The position numbers and the translations under genes were made by a program. 64,000 nucleotides of DNA, from assembly GCA_964017235.1 (NCBI GenBank), contig OZ024936.1, positions 60,811,028 to 60,875,027 on the forward strand. Reading direction: 5' to 3'. This document shows positions 1 to 11,031 of the stretch, one piece after another. This DNA comes from Sabellastarte sp. h YS-2021. Lineage: Eukaryota > Annelida > Polychaeta > Sabellida > Sabellidae. Below the pieces are notes generated by a model. The model saw only the letters and a list, made by a program, of their open reading frames with translations. It was not told the origin of the DNA and made no database searches. Numbering within the stretch: position 1 is the first letter of the stretch; the number at the start of each line of letters is the position of its first letter.

Positions 1-286
1 CAACATATTTAAACAAAATTATCTAAATGCAAGTTTCCCAGTTACATCTGATTTACTCAACAGCGAGAATCTTACAATAGGTATTATATACCTATGCTAT
101 GAGCTGCTCTGCAATTTTACAATCTTATAGCTACTTCAAAAGTAGATGAATAATATATTTAAACAAAATTCTCTGAATGCAATGGTTTTCAAGTTAAAAC
201 TGATTTACTCACCAGAGAAAACCAAAAAATAGATATTGCCCAGCTATGCAATGACCTACAGGTCTGCAACTTAACTATGTTATAGC
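1..286. repeat. Family-1 satellite monomers
   Basis: There are nearly two copies of a monomer of about 150-175 bp, with the phrases 'aacatatttaaacaaaat', 'tgatttactcaacag', 'agctattgctca' and 'gttatagctgac'. The same monomer recurs at 712-900, 12480-13280, 15580-15860, 19016-19375, 27490-27610 and 45960-46150. It is interrupted by a MITE at 287. Confidence 0.8.
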
Positions 287-711
287 TAGTGCTGTAACGA
301 GTTGACTGAAACTTGAGTCATAACTCGATGGGCGATATTTCGGGATAACATCGGTTTACGCAATTTAAACTTGAGTTTTTAAGAAATAAATAATGAAATA
401 CTAATCTTGTTACAAACTAGCACTTTTGCAATTTATTTAACCATAAAGACATAAAAATCAATGAGCAATGGTCAGTTTTTTATTTCCCTTATGTATGTGG
501 CTGTTCTATAAAGTGCTGCACAATTTAACCGGCAACAAAATATATTTCTTTGCAATGAAATGGTACTAAATACAAATACGTAATGGCGGATCCCTTAATG
601 ACAATATTTGGACATTGTTATTTTATTTATATTTGTGTCATTCACTCGAGTTCAACTCGCATCTAACAGATGATCCTCGATCTACAGAACTCACTAATGA
701 TTACAGCCTTA
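287..711. mobile_element. hAT-type MITE, 8-bp TSD GTTATAGC
   Basis: The element of 425 bp starts TAGTGCTGTAACGAG and ends GATTACAGCCTTA, an imperfect inverted repeat. It is flanked by perfect 8-bp duplications GTTATAGC at 279-286 and 712-719. It interrupts a family-1 satellite monomer, whose sequence resumes cleanly on the far side. Internal CTCGAGTT-type palindromic words relate it to the MITE at 25003. It is non-coding. Confidence 0.85.
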
Positions 712-1518
712 GTTATAGCTGACCCACAAATAGATGAACAACATATTTATAGAAAATACTTTAAATTTGAAAATTTTAATTACTTAAATGTAGCTTATTA
801 CCATGTGGGACTGAATGCTAACTCGAGTGAAAACAGAAATGCAATTCAGAGTAGGCTCAAAGTAGCAAAGCAGTTATTACTCAGATAGCTACAAAGCTAT
901 CCCAACCAAAAGCTATCCTGGCCAAACTATTGACCCAGTTATCCTTCATATAAATTTTTGTGAAGATAAAAAACATTGCTTCATTAAAATGTCTAGAAAA
1001 AAAGTTAACTAAAAATAGCACAATAGCTATATAGCACAGCAGCTATTACTGTTAGCTATAAAGGTATTATCACCAAAAGCAATCCCAAGCAAGCTACTGA
1101 TCCAATTATCCTACATCCCAAATTTTGTGAACACAGGTAAAATACTTTTCCTTTAAAATGCTTAAAATAAAAAAGCTACTAAAAGTAGCTCAGTAGCTAT
1201 TACTCAGTTATATAGCTATTACCACTAAAAGCAATCCCAAGCAAGCTATTGACCTAACTATTGCTCATACCAAATTTGGTAAAGCTATGTCAAATATTTT
1301 TCTTTAAAATGCCCGGAAACGAAGTACACAAAAGTAGCTATTACTCAGTTAGCTATAGAGCTATATTCACCAAAAGCAATCCCATACAAGCTCTTAACAC
1401 AATAAACACCCATACCAAATTTCGTAAAGATAGGATACTTTCCCTTGAAATGACCGGAAACCAAGCGGATGCCGGAAAAAGCAAAAATAATATGTCCACC
1501 CTCCCGTGGGGTGGACAT
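712..1518 (+). mobile_element. Family-1 Helitron-like element, tail and 3' hairpin
   Basis: Monomer-derived sequence continues to about 900 and is followed by a tail of about 600 bp made of 'agctattactcagttagctat' blocks. The tail ends at a hairpin: ATGTCCACC (1492-1500), a 9-nt loop, GGTGGACAT (1510-1518). A close copy of the tail occurs at 19375-19945. The short ORFs on both strands here are not coding. The Helitron-like assignment rests on architecture shared with the other families. Confidence 0.55.
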
Positions 1519-2345
1519 AGCTAATGTCCCTATCAAGTGTCAACTTCCAACAGCTTATGGTTTCTGAGATATAGCCCGACAAGATTTTAGGTCAAGCTCA
1601 CTAGGACAAGGTCAAACCAAGATCACACCATGACATTGCACACCTACACCTCCTAACCGATGTCCCTACCAAGTGTCAACTTTCTACACCTTACGGTTTC
1701 CAAGATATAGCCCGGACAAGCTTTTATAGGTCAAGGTCACTACGACAAGGTCAAATCAAGGCCACAATGTGACATTGCACACCTACACCCCATAACCAAT
1801 GTCCCTACCAAGTATCAACTTCCTACACCTTTCGGATTCCGAGATATAGCCCGGACAAGATTTTATAGGTCAAGGTCACTACAGCAAGTTCAAATCAAGG
1901 TCACACCATGACTTTCCACACCTTCAACCTGGAACCAATGTCCCCACCAAGTATCAAATTCCTACGCCTTACAGTTTTACAGATATTGCCCGGACAAAAT
2001 TTAAAGGTCAATGACAAAACAAGATCAAATCAAGGCACACCATGATCTTGCACACCTACAACCCCCAACTATTGTCCAAACTAAGTATAAACTTTCTAAA
2101 TCTTATGGTTTCCGAGATATAGGCCAATCATGATGATCAAACTCAGGGTCACTACAGCAAGGTCAAAGGTCAAACCAAGGTCACAACATGACTTTGCACA
2201 TCTACAACCCTATGAAGCATCAACTTCCTACACGTTACAGTTTGAGACACAGCCCGGAAAAACTTTTTCCCACTGCCTGCCACTAATCCGGACACCATGG
2301 ATGAAAACAATACCCTGACAGCCCTTAAGGGTTGTGGGGTAAAAA
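1519..2345 (+). repeat. Family-4 satellite array (about 4-5 monomers of ~190 bp) with 3' terminus
   Basis: The monomer runs 'tgtccctaccaagtatcaac', 'ccgagatatagcccggacaag', 'aggtcaaggtcactac', 'caaggtcacaccatgac', 'cacacctacaccccctaacc'. The array ends with the family-4 terminus 'gaaaacaataccctgaca', then AGCCCTTAAGGGTT and GTGGGGTA near 2318-2340. The 5' end is absent, so this is a 5'-truncated copy. Confidence 0.85.
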
Positions 2346-2972
2346 CTAGGGATGGGTCGGTATGAAAAATGTGTACATCGGGAGGTCACCAATGCAAAAC
2401 CGTACCGATTATAGGACTCTTAAGTTTTAGTACATGTCAATCAAAGTTTAACATGGATGCTTCCTCAACGAAATCACAAAAAATAATCCCCAAATGCACA
2501 AAATATTAGGGCAGGGTCGGTAACACCGGTATCGAGATCAATTCACTTCAACATCGTGTAACACTTTACAGCCGGTATTTCAAATGTCAGTGTATAATAC
2601 TGTGAGAAAACGTAAAGTATTCCAAACAAACCTCAAATCTGAAGAAATTTCACACTTTTATCCCATATTTTTATATATTTTAGCACTTTTACAGTGATTT
2701 CTTTCAGGACTGCAATGTTTTATTTTTGAGAATCTTACTTCCGGTTGGTGGGCCTATTCATTTGGGGATATACTAGAACACAATTTTTTCTTTCGGTATC
2801 CCGGAATCGGTACGGATTTATACTGTCGGGATACCAAAATAGAAAATATGCTACCGACACTGCCCTACAAAATATGAGATAAACACGTGTAATTTATTTT
2901 TCAAAATTGTAGTTGGTTTCAAATATTTTAAGATTTCTTTCTATTATATGTGTTGACAAGCGAGATTGAGGT
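2346..2972. mobile_element. Truncated outer hAT-type MITE split by the element at 2507
   Basis: It starts TAGGGATGGGTCGGTATG and matches the reverse complement of the MITE at 26701-27188 up to 2506. It resumes after the nested element with 'caaatattttaaga' to 'gagattgaggtt' near 2972, where the match stops. One end is lost. Confidence 0.75.
2507..2867. mobile_element. hAT-type MITE, perfect TSD CAAAATAT, nested
   Basis: The terminal inverted repeats TAGGGCAGGGTCGGTA and TAGGGCAGTGTCGGTA are flanked by identical 8-bp duplications CAAAATAT (2499-2506 and 2868-2875). The 361-bp element sits inside an older related MITE (2346-2972). It is non-coding. Confidence 0.92.
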
Positions 2973-3205
2973 TCAGTTCTTGAACAAGAAATATATCTTA
3001 ATCTTATTCGCATGCTTGCTCATAAGGTGAGAAATCTCTACGGCAGCAGCGTGTCTGTGCAAAAACCTGTCCCTGATTTTTGTCCGGGGATACAAGAATG
3101 CATTTCAACATGCGAAAACACACACACATACTAGGGGAATATATACAGGATGCATTGTACAATCTCTCATCAGTCCGGAAAAATAAGTATTTGTAAAACT
3201 CTCAC
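2973..3205. other. Start of 14-3-3 intron 3, unique sequence
   Basis: This is AT-rich sequence immediately downstream (on the minus strand) of exon 3b. I see no repeat family and no third alternative exon. The conserved donor GTGAGA lies at its right edge. Confidence 0.5.
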
Positions 3206-3354
3206 CTGTTTGGCCAATGCGCATGCTTTTGCAGAATTATGGTTTATTTCGTAATAAAACACAGAGAAGTTTAGTGCTAAGCCAAGTCTTATGGGATGAG
3301 TTTTGTCTAACTCTCCTGCACAGATTTGTGCCTGTTTATAAGCTGCTTCTGAAC
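3206..3354 (-). CDS. 14-3-3: 14-3-3 protein, alternative exon 3b (residues 185-234)
   Basis: This is a second copy of the helix F-G exon, 149 nt, with the same entry phase (GT completing the split Arg codon) and phase 0 at the exit. The acceptor is CTCTGTTGTAG (ending at 3355) and the donor is GTGAGA (3205-3200). It encodes [36 protein letters not shown] and [13 protein letters not shown]. It keeps the canonical THPIR that exon 3a lacks and is 5 codons shorter. The two copies share the invariant core but differ almost everywhere else, so the duplication is old and both have been kept by selection. The expected continuation (AFDDAIAELD-like final exon) was not found down to position 1. Confidence 0.92.
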
Positions 3355-3408
3355 CTACAACAGAGGTTAAATTTCAAAACTTCACTACAAGCAAACATAC
3401 AATCATAC
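3355..3408 (-). other. 54-nt spacer between alternative exons 3a and 3b
   Basis: The stretch starts GTATGA and ends TTGTAG on the transcript strand. It is only 54 nt long, with a possible branch sequence (ATTTAAC) about 40 nt from the 5' end. Splicing 3a to 3b would join phase 0 to an exon that needs phase 1, shifting the frame. The short distance would also hinder spliceosome assembly. Both points favour mutually exclusive use. Confidence 0.85.
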
Positions 3409-3572
3409 CTTTTTTGCCATATGGCAAGCAAACTCTGGCGAATTCATGATTTCATAATAAAACACTGAGAAGTTCAAAGCTAGGCCAAGAAGAATAGGAT
3501 TTGCAGGCTTCATTGATCTTTTAGCATTCTCATATGCTGCTTCGTATGCACGTTTGGAATTCTCTTTATCAC
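3409..3572 (-). CDS. 14-3-3: 14-3-3 protein, alternative exon 3a (residues 185-239)
   Basis: The acceptor TTATTTCAG (ending at 3573) leads into GT, which completes the Arg codon split from exon 2. The 164-nt exon then encodes the helix F-G segment: 20 variable residues ([20 protein letters not shown]), KPANPIL, the invariant core [14 protein letters not shown], and [13 protein letters not shown]. It ends in phase 0 at a GTATGA donor (3408-3403). The core asparagine and valine that line the phosphopeptide groove (N173 and V176 in zeta) are present. The usual THPIR is ANPIL here, so the conserved Arg before LGLAL is replaced. It is 5 codons longer than exon 3b at its N-terminal loop. It is the upstream member of a tandem alternative pair. 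Confidence 0.93.
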
Positions 3573-4140
3573 CTGAAATAAGCAAAATGAAATGCAGAGA
3601 ATTCAGGGGTTTGATTCTTCTTAGCAATACAAACCCTATGACCATGCAACTCAGGGACCTTTGATGAAGAAAAACAAAAACTTTCTTTAAGGTTATGTAT
3701 ATCACCATGCTGGTCCGTATTCTCTGTGATTAAAGTTATTTCTTCAGTCTTCGGGTCAATTGCCATACCTGTAATTAAATTTCTTTGGTCCTTGCTTTAA
3801 AAAAAAAAAAATGATCTGGCTCTGTGTCGGCTGACTGTGTATCTTGAATTTCAGAATAGAACTGAAAGAAAAAAAATACACAAAGTTGTGCGCTGCAACT
3901 GGTTTTGAGAAGTAAAATACAAAGTTAAAGAGCCTGTAGCACCCTCAACACAACACAACCAGCTGAAAAACCACACAAACAGAGCACCTACATACAACAT
4001 TTTGAAAACTGCCATGTTATAACGGATATATTTCACTTTTTATGTAGCTCTCTCCCCACAGCTTTCAAACATAAACAGCCATGTTAGCAGAATGCTGTGA
4101 TGTATGAGAATGGATTGCTTTCTCATGGCCACTGTATATC
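3573..4140. other. Unique intronic sequence
   Basis: No gene or recognisable repeat was seen. The short ORFs here are open by chance. The T-rich stretch beside exon 3a on the minus strand serves as its polypyrimidine tract. Confidence 0.5.
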
Positions 4141-4148
4141 CTACTAAT

Positions 4149-4486
4149 TAGTGCTGCGCCGATTAGTGGTCCATTCGATGCATTGATCGATGACAGCATC
4201 ACTTTCGATGCATCGATCAAAACAAACAAAATTCGGAAAGCCAAAAAAGGGTTGAGGTCTAGTATGTTTCCAGTCGAATCAAACGAAAGAGGAAGTGATT
4301 TTCCGTAAAATAAATATGGAGCAGTTTTTGTCCCAAGATATCGCCTTAGAATTGTTGAAATGTACAAAAATATTGTATGAAAGTGTGGATTAGTTATTTA
4401 CACTGTAAGTTTTGTATGGTTTTAATGTCTGTCGATCCCATGTGGGCGATAATCGAGTGGTTTTTGCGGACCGAGTCGCAGCACTA
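4149..4486. mobile_element. hAT-type MITE, TSD CTACTAAT/CTAGTAAT
   Basis: The 338-bp element begins TAGTGCTGCGCCGA and ends TCGCAGCACTA (reverse complement TAGTGCTGCGA). The 8-bp target copies at 4141-4148 and 4487-4494 differ at one base, so the insertion is not recent. It contains GATCGATG-type palindromic words. It is non-coding. Confidence 0.85.
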
Positions 4487-5164
4487 CTAGTAATATTGCA
4501 CTAAAAACTGTATAGTAAAATTTTTGTCTGGTGCACACAATTGTTTTAATTTACATAAATAGTTATGCTACTTGAGTAAATGGCCAATAATTACTCAAAG
4601 ATAGTATTTCATGCACCTTTTATAGATTGGAAACCCATCTACAGTAAAAAATACAAATACAAGTACACAATAAAAGTTTTGTTTATAGTTTGTGTTAATT
4701 TCTTGAAAAAATAGTGACAATGGACATGAAATATTCCAGGAGTAACTTGATATTAATTTATTAACAATACTTACATTAAAGTATGTATATAGCTTTTCAT
4801 TTGACATTCTACTCAAATATAATCAATAATAACATGTTTCAATATTTGATTATGTTTATATTTTGTAAACAATTCTTATTAAATGCTGTAATTACAAGAA
4901 TATCAACTTCTATGAGTTTGATCATGCACACATTTGTATATCACATGAAAATGTCATGACAGAACTTCAATTCTTGTGGCAGAATTTGAAATTCTTTTGA
5001 CAGAATTTCCAATCTTTGTATTGCAGTGGTTAAGAAGAATATCAAGTTCGGTCAGCAGAATTTAGACAGAATTCATAATTCTGTTGATAAAACTTAAATT
5101 TTCAGTATTCAAAAACATTTTGTCCACATGCATTATGAATAAGATTCATTCAGAATTTAAACTG
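4487..5164. other. AT-rich stretch with decayed 'cagaattt' repeats
   Basis: From 4960 to 5110 the word 'cagaattt' and its reverse complement recur at irregular spacing, a style also seen in the fold-back element at 11032. No gene was found. Confidence 0.4.
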
Positions 5165-6556
5165 GAAGAATGTTTTTGCTGACAAAAACGAAGCGGCCCT
5201 GATGAAAAAGAAGTCGCCCATAAAAGATGTCAACATATGCATCATAAGCAATAGAAACTGTGAACTTTATTGCATTGTGCATGTTACTTGTCCCTATTTT
5301 CATCTTTAGTGAGGGTCACAATTAAAGTGAGGTCAGCTGAACAATACAATAGCTGAGATTAAAAACTCTATAATTTCGCTGCAAGATGGCCATAACTTCA
5401 TTCATATGGGGACTTTAAGGTGACCATAAAATAAGAATGTCCCTTTTCTCATCCTTTATAAGTGTATAAAGTTTAGCTCAGGTCAGTTGAACAATAAGAT
5501 AGCTGGAGGCTGAAACTTCCTTTTTCACTGTAAGGTGACCATAACTTCATTCATATTGCAACTTTAAGGTGACCATAATATGAGAATGTCCCTTCAATAT
5601 CAATATATGTTAGATACGGAAAAAGAAAGGAGCCAGATGGCTTTATTCAAATGTTATGACTTTAGGGGGGCCAAAATTATATTAACAGTTTAAGGTCACC
5701 TTATAGTCAGGATAACCCTTTGGTTTGCCATCCTTTATAAGTGTGCAAAGTTTAACTGAGGTCAGTCAAACAATAAGATACTTGGGAGGCTGAAAACCCC
5801 CTTGTTTCACTTTAAGGTGGCTACAACTCCATTCATACTGAGAGTTTAAGGTGACCATAAGTATTATTTTTATCTAGTTTAATACCAGTGATAATTTCGA
5901 TATAAAAAAATGGAAAAAGAAAGGAGCCAGAGCATTTTATTCCAATTTGATGACTTTAAGCAGGCCATATGTCCATTAACATTTTGAGTTTAAGGTCACC
6001 ATAAAGTCAGGATATTCCTGAACTGGAGGGCTAAAACCCCCATTTTTGACATTAAGGTGACCTTAAAATTGCAGATACAGGGCTAAAACTTCGGCATGTG
6101 AAAGATTATCAAAAAGTAGCTGAATAAGTTATTCCAACAAAACGCCGAAATCCTGACCGTTTTTGAGATACAGACCAAGTACCCATTTTTAAAAAATTTA
6201 CGAAAATAAACGCCTCCCATTCAGGCATCTATGGTCCGATTGATGAGAAAATCCTTCCGACTTGGGAAATTTGGTCTAGAATGTACCCAATAAATTTTTT
6301 AGCACAGGTGTGTGTTTTTTTCCGAAACGCGACGACGAGGTGTTTTGGAGTTATACTTAAGGTTACCTTAAGTAAAGCTTAAGGTCTGCGCAAAGTATCT
6401 CAAAAATGTTTCCCGCCCCTATAGTTTTAAATAAAGATAAGAAGGAAAGAAAAGTTTGAAAGGCTAAGAAGTTATTCAAGGGAGACCATAATCCGGCGGC
6501 GGTGATCAGTCGAACTTCGGTGAAAACAAATAAGCGTCCCTGACGGGCCGCTTAAT
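5165..6556 (+). mobile_element. Family-2 Helitron-like element, copy A
   Basis: The 5' end is 'aatgtttttgc' then 'gacaaaaacgAAGCGGCCC' (motif at 5191-5199). The 3' end is a hairpin AAGCGTCCC-TGAC-GGGCCGCTT (6532-6553) followed by AAT. The 5' motif is the exact reverse complement of the 3' arm GGGCCGCTT. The core (5330-6070) holds about five decayed monomers with 'taaggtgaccataa' and 'cttcattcatat'. It has no coding capacity. This is the plan of a non-autonomous Helentron-type element; the class assignment is an inference. Confidence 0.65.
5330..6070. repeat. Decayed tandem repeat ('aaggtgaccataa' type)
   Basis: These are irregular units of about 100-190 bp with 'cactttaaggtggccataact', 'gtttaaggtcaccataaagt' and 'ggctgaaaacccccttttt'. 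It is the core of family-2 copy A. A single degenerate unit also lies at 31040-31110. Confidence 0.7.
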
Positions 6557-7126
6557 AATTATGACAGAATAATCCTCAGCAAAATCAAATTGGAGGTCCA
6601 GATTTTAGTTTACTTTAAAGAATTATAACTAGAGGATCGCTCGCAAAAAAAAAAAATAATGTTTTTGCAAAAACAAAGCGTCCCGAAAAGGATATAAAGG
6701 TGAGTGCTAAAGTATTAAGAAAATGCTTCGTTTCTAGCCTTATACTGTTGTGGCAACCAAAGTCAGCGCAGTCTGCTCTATCTAGCACAGTTTTCAAGAC
6801 ATAAGCATTTTTGTGTTTTGCAAAAAATAAAAAAATTAAAAATGTCCGCTATATTTGGCGAGACAAAAACATTTTGAAAATTGGCATGGCTACTCTGCAG
6901 AGATACCCAGCAGGTCCAAAATTTTGTTGAGTTCGCTCCATATAGCACGGTTTTCGAGATATAAACATTTTTGTGTTTTGCAAAAACTTTGAAAATTCAA
7001 AATGGCCAACATTTTTGGGGAGACAAAAATTTTTGTCAAGACCACTGCCGCGGTGTGTATCTCCCGCCGAGCATTAAAGCAGAAGAAATAGCTTTTCCGA
7101 GATATTCACAATTTTTCATTTTCGTG

Positions 7127-9394
7127 TGTGAAAGCTCTTCCAAAAGTAGGTGAATGAGTTATTTGAGAAAAATTGGCTATCTGCAGTACTATTAAGAGAT
7201 AATTCACATTTACTCACTTTGAGTAGGTGAATAATTATCTATGGGTCTGAAACTTCACCAAGTGAAAGCTCTCCCAAAAGTAGGTGAATGAGTTATTTGA
7301 GAAAAATTGGCTATCTGCAATACTTTTAGAGATAATTCGCATTTACTCATTTTGAGTAGGTGAGTAATTAGCTATGGGTCTGAAACTTCACCATGTGAAA
7401 GCTCTCCCACAAGTAGATGAATGAGTATTTGATAAAAATTGGGTATCCGCAATACTTTTACAGATAATTAGCATTTACTCATTTTGAGTAGGTGAATAAA
7501 TAGCTATGGGTGTGAAACTTCACGGAGTGAAAGCTCTCCCAAAAGTAGGTGAATGAGTTATTTGAGAAAAATTGGCTATCTGCAATACTTTTAGAGATAA
7601 TTCACATTTACTCATTTTGAGTGGGTGAATAATTAGCTATGGGTCTGAAACTTCACCAAGTGAAAGCTCTGCCAAAAGTAGGTGAATGAGTTATTTGAGA
7701 AAAATTGGCTATCTGCAATACTTTTAGAGATAATTCGCATTTACTCATTTTGAGTAGGTGAGTAATTAGCTATGGGTCTGAAACTTAACCAAGTGAAAGC
7801 TCTCCCAAAAGTAGGTGAATGAGTTATTTGAGAAAAATTGGCTATCTGCAATACTTTTAGAGATAATTCGCATTTACTCATTTTGAGTAGGTGAGTAATT
7901 AGCTATGGGTCTGAAACTTCACCAAGTGAAAGCTCTCCCAAAAGTAGGTGAATGAGTTATTTGAGAAAAATTGGCTATCTGCAATACTTTTAGAGATAAT
8001 TGGCATTTACTCATTTTGAGTAGGTGAGTAATTAGCTATGGGTCTGAAACTTCACCATGTGAAAGCTCTCCCAAAAGTAGGTGAATGATTAATTTGAGAA
8101 AAACTGGCTATCTGCAATACTTTTAGAGATAATTGGCATTTACTCATTTTGAGTAGGTGAGTAATTAGCTATGGGTCTGAAACTTCACAGAGTGAAGCTC
8201 TCCCAAAAGTAGGTGAATGAGTTATTTGAGAAAAATTGGCTATCTGCAATACTTTTAGAGATAATTCGCATTTACTCATTTTGAGTAGGTGAGTAATTAG
8301 CTATGGGTCTGAAACTTCACCAAGTGAGAGCTCTGCCAAAAGTAGGTGAATGAGTTATTTGAGAAAAATTGGCTATCTGCAATACTTTTAGAGATAATTC
8401 ACATTTACTCATTTTCAATAGGTGAGTAATTAGCTATGGGTCTGAAACTTTAAGTGAAAGCTCTCCCAAAAGTAGGTGAATGATTAATTTGAGAAAAATT
8501 GGCTATCTGCAATACTTTTAGAGATAATTCACATTTACTCATTTTGAGTAGGTGAGTAATTAGCTATGGGTCTGAAACTTCACCAAGTGAAAGCTCTCCC
8601 AAAAGTAGGTGAATGATTTATTTGGGAAAAAATTGGCTATCTGCAATACTTTTAGAGATAATTCGCATTTACTCATTTTCAGTAGGTGAGTAATTAGCTA
8701 TGGGTCTGAAACTTCACCATGTGAAAGCTCTCCCACAAGTAGATGAATGAGTTATTTGATAAAAATTGCGTATCCGCAATACTTTTACAGATAATTAGCA
8801 TTTACTCATTTTGAGTAGGTAAATAATTAGCTATGGGTCTGAAACTTCACCATGTGAAAGCTCTCCCAAAAGTAGGTGAATGAGTTATTTGAGAAAAATT
8901 GGCTATCTGCAATACTTTTAGAGATAATTCGCATTTACTCATTTTGAGTAGGTGAGTAATTAGCTATGGGTCTGAAACTTCACCATGTGAAAGCTCTTCC
9001 AAAAGTAGGTGAATGAGTTATGTGAGAAAAATTGGCTATCTGCAATACTTTTAAGAGGTAATTCGCATTTACTCATTTTGAGTAGGTGAGTAATCATCTA
9101 CGGGTGTGAAACTTCACCATGTGAAAGCTCTCCCAAAAGTACATGAATGAGTTATTTGATAAAAATTGGGTATCTGCAATAGTTTTTGAGATAATTAGCA
9201 TTTACTCATTTTCAGTAGGTGAGTAATTAGCTATGGGTCTGAAACTTCACCAAGTGAAAGCTCTTCCAAAAGTAGGTGAATGAGTTATTTGAGAAAAATT
9301 GGCCATCTGCAATACTTTTAGAGGTAATTCGCATTTACTCTTTTTGGGGTGAGCAATTAGCTATGGGTCTGAAACTTCACCAAGTGAAAGCTCT
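7127..9394. repeat. 133-bp satellite array, about 17 copies
   Basis: Each unit opens 'gtgaaagctctcccaaaag' and contains 'taggtgaatgagttatttg', 'attggctatctgcaatac', 'tttactcattttgagtagg' and 'agctatgggtctgaaactt'. Starts at 7127, 7262, 7395 and 7528 give the period. Most units differ at only a few positions, which points to recent expansion or homogenisation. Word order resembles the family-1 monomer, so the two probably share an ancestor. Confidence 0.93.
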
Positions 9395-9397
9395 TTG

Positions 9398-10010
9398 GGA
9401 TAGCTGCTCTGCAGAGATACCCTGAAGATCAAAAATTTCGTCGAAATCGCTCTATGTAGCACGGTTTTCGAAATATTAGCATTTTTGTGTTTTGCAATTT
9501 TTGCGCAAAAATTCAAAATGGCCGCCATTTTTTGTGAGAAATTTTTTGTTTGAAAATTGGCATGGCTACTCTGCAGAGATACCCTACGGGTCAAAAATTT
9601 CGTCGAAATCGCTCTATCTAGCAGCGTTTTCGAGATATAAGCATTTTTATGTTTTGCAATTTTTGCGAAAAATTCGAAAATTCAAAATGGCCGCCATTTT
9701 TGGCGAGAGAAAATTTTTTTGAAAATTGGCATGGCTACTCTGCAGATATACCCCTGTGGATCAAAAATTTCGTCGAAATCGCTCTATCTTGCAGGGTTTT
9801 CGAGATATAAGCATTTTTATGTTTTGCAATTTTTGCGAAAAATTCGAAAATTCAAAATGGCCGCCATTTTTGGCGAGACAAAAATTTTTTCAAAATTGGG
9901 ATAACTACTCTGCAGAGATACCCTGTGGGTCAAAAATTTCGTCGAAATCGCTCTATCTAGCACGGTTTTCGAGATATAAGCATGTTTGGGTTTTCCTTAT
10001 TTGGAAAATT
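9398..10010. repeat. ~165-bp satellite, about 4 copies
   Basis: Units of 162-170 bp contain 'tactctgcagagataccc', 'aaaatttcgtcgaaatcgct', 'cggttttcgagatataagc' and 'ttcaaaatggccgccatttt'. The long ORFs here arise from this repeat and have no family match. Relatives lie at 6860-7030, 18790-19015, 22520-23720, 27620-27960 and 45590-45850. Confidence 0.9.
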
Positions 10011-10377
10011 CATAATGATTAATTAATCATTAATTACTCGGCCATTTCTTAACCAATCAATGCCAAAATCTAATGATTTCCAGATTTTAATAGAATGAAT
10101 GTATTTGCCAAATTTCAGGTGAATTGATAAAATTCCTTTCAAGTTATCATCCGGACAAGCTTCCCCATCGAAAAAAGACATTTTTGGTCATGTGACCTCT
10201 CTGGTTGAAATGTCACCGCAGCATATTCAAAAAAATTCCCCAAGGCTACTGCCTAAACCTGCCAAATTTGAAAAGAATCCGCCTAACGGTTACAGAGTTA
10301 TAAGGAAAACAAAATGCGGAGCCAGCGGAGCCTGAAGCTCTCCCATACACAAACAAGCGTCCCTTGCGGGACGCTTA

Positions 10378-11031
10378 ATTATCCCATCTTTTTTGTTTAT
10401 CTAATACTACTTTTCTTTTTGTCAAGTCAATTATGGTAGTTCAGCTAAAACATACCTAGCCATGGTTTGAATTTTGATGTCAGAAATTCTCATGTTTCTG
10501 GTATAATATACACAAGTTTTATGAGCAAATAGAGATTTTAAAACTTTACATGAAAAACCAGCAAAACCAAGCTTGGAAGTGATGTTTAATAAAAAACTAA
10601 GCAATACGTAAATTGCAAGGATTATTTATAAGAGTATATTTTGTTTATTTATTTTGTTTGGTTTTTTTTCATTATAAATAGCAATGGTGCCATCTAAGTA
10701 ATTATCATTATGCTAAACATTAAGGAATAAATTATATGGAGTAAAACAATACAATTTTTAAAACTGGCATATACAAACCCAGGTTTCAAATCATTAGCCC
10801 TAATGACTTTGTATATGGATAGAATCCAAATAATCTAAATATTATTGACATAAGAACCATTGATATTATTTATATTCATATCTTCATTTTCAATAATATT
10901 GTCATCATCAAAGAGAAAGGGTTCAGATTTACAAAAGCACAATGCCTCCTTTATGATTACTACTGTTAGCACTAAAATTTGATTTATTTTCACTAGTACC
11001 AACCTCTAAATCTGTGCATGATTAATGTATA
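10378..11031. other. Unique AT-rich intronic DNA
   Basis: No gene and no repeat family was recognised between the end of the Helitron-like element and the fold-back element. Confidence 0.5.

Larger units (their letters stand above)
6630..10377 (+). mobile_element. Family-2 Helitron-like element, copy B (3.7 kb, two satellite cores)
   Basis: The 5' end near 6630-6690 reads 'aactagaggatc', 'aatgtttttgcaaaaac' and AAGCGTCCC (6676-6684). The 3' end is a perfect hairpin AAGCGTCCC-TTGC-GGGACGCTT (10355-10376). The 5' motif is the exact reverse complement of the 3' arm. Between them lie two 165-bp-type monomers (6860-7030), a 17-copy 133-bp array (7127-9394), about four more 165-bp-type monomers (9398-10010) and a 330-bp tail shared with copy D at 23720-24072. 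No transposase or helicase is present, so the element is non-autonomous. Confidence 0.7.

Noticed and set aside
670-888. 72-codon ORF
   Set aside because: It crosses the edge of a MITE into satellite monomers.
7127-9394. CRISPR-like regular array
   Set aside because: The units are 133 bp and contiguous with no unique spacers. It is a satellite within a eukaryotic mobile element.
9492-10022. Overlapping ORFs of 76-98 codons with repeated FRDI/RYKHF peptides
   Set aside because: The peptides repeat with the 165-bp satellite and have no family resemblance.
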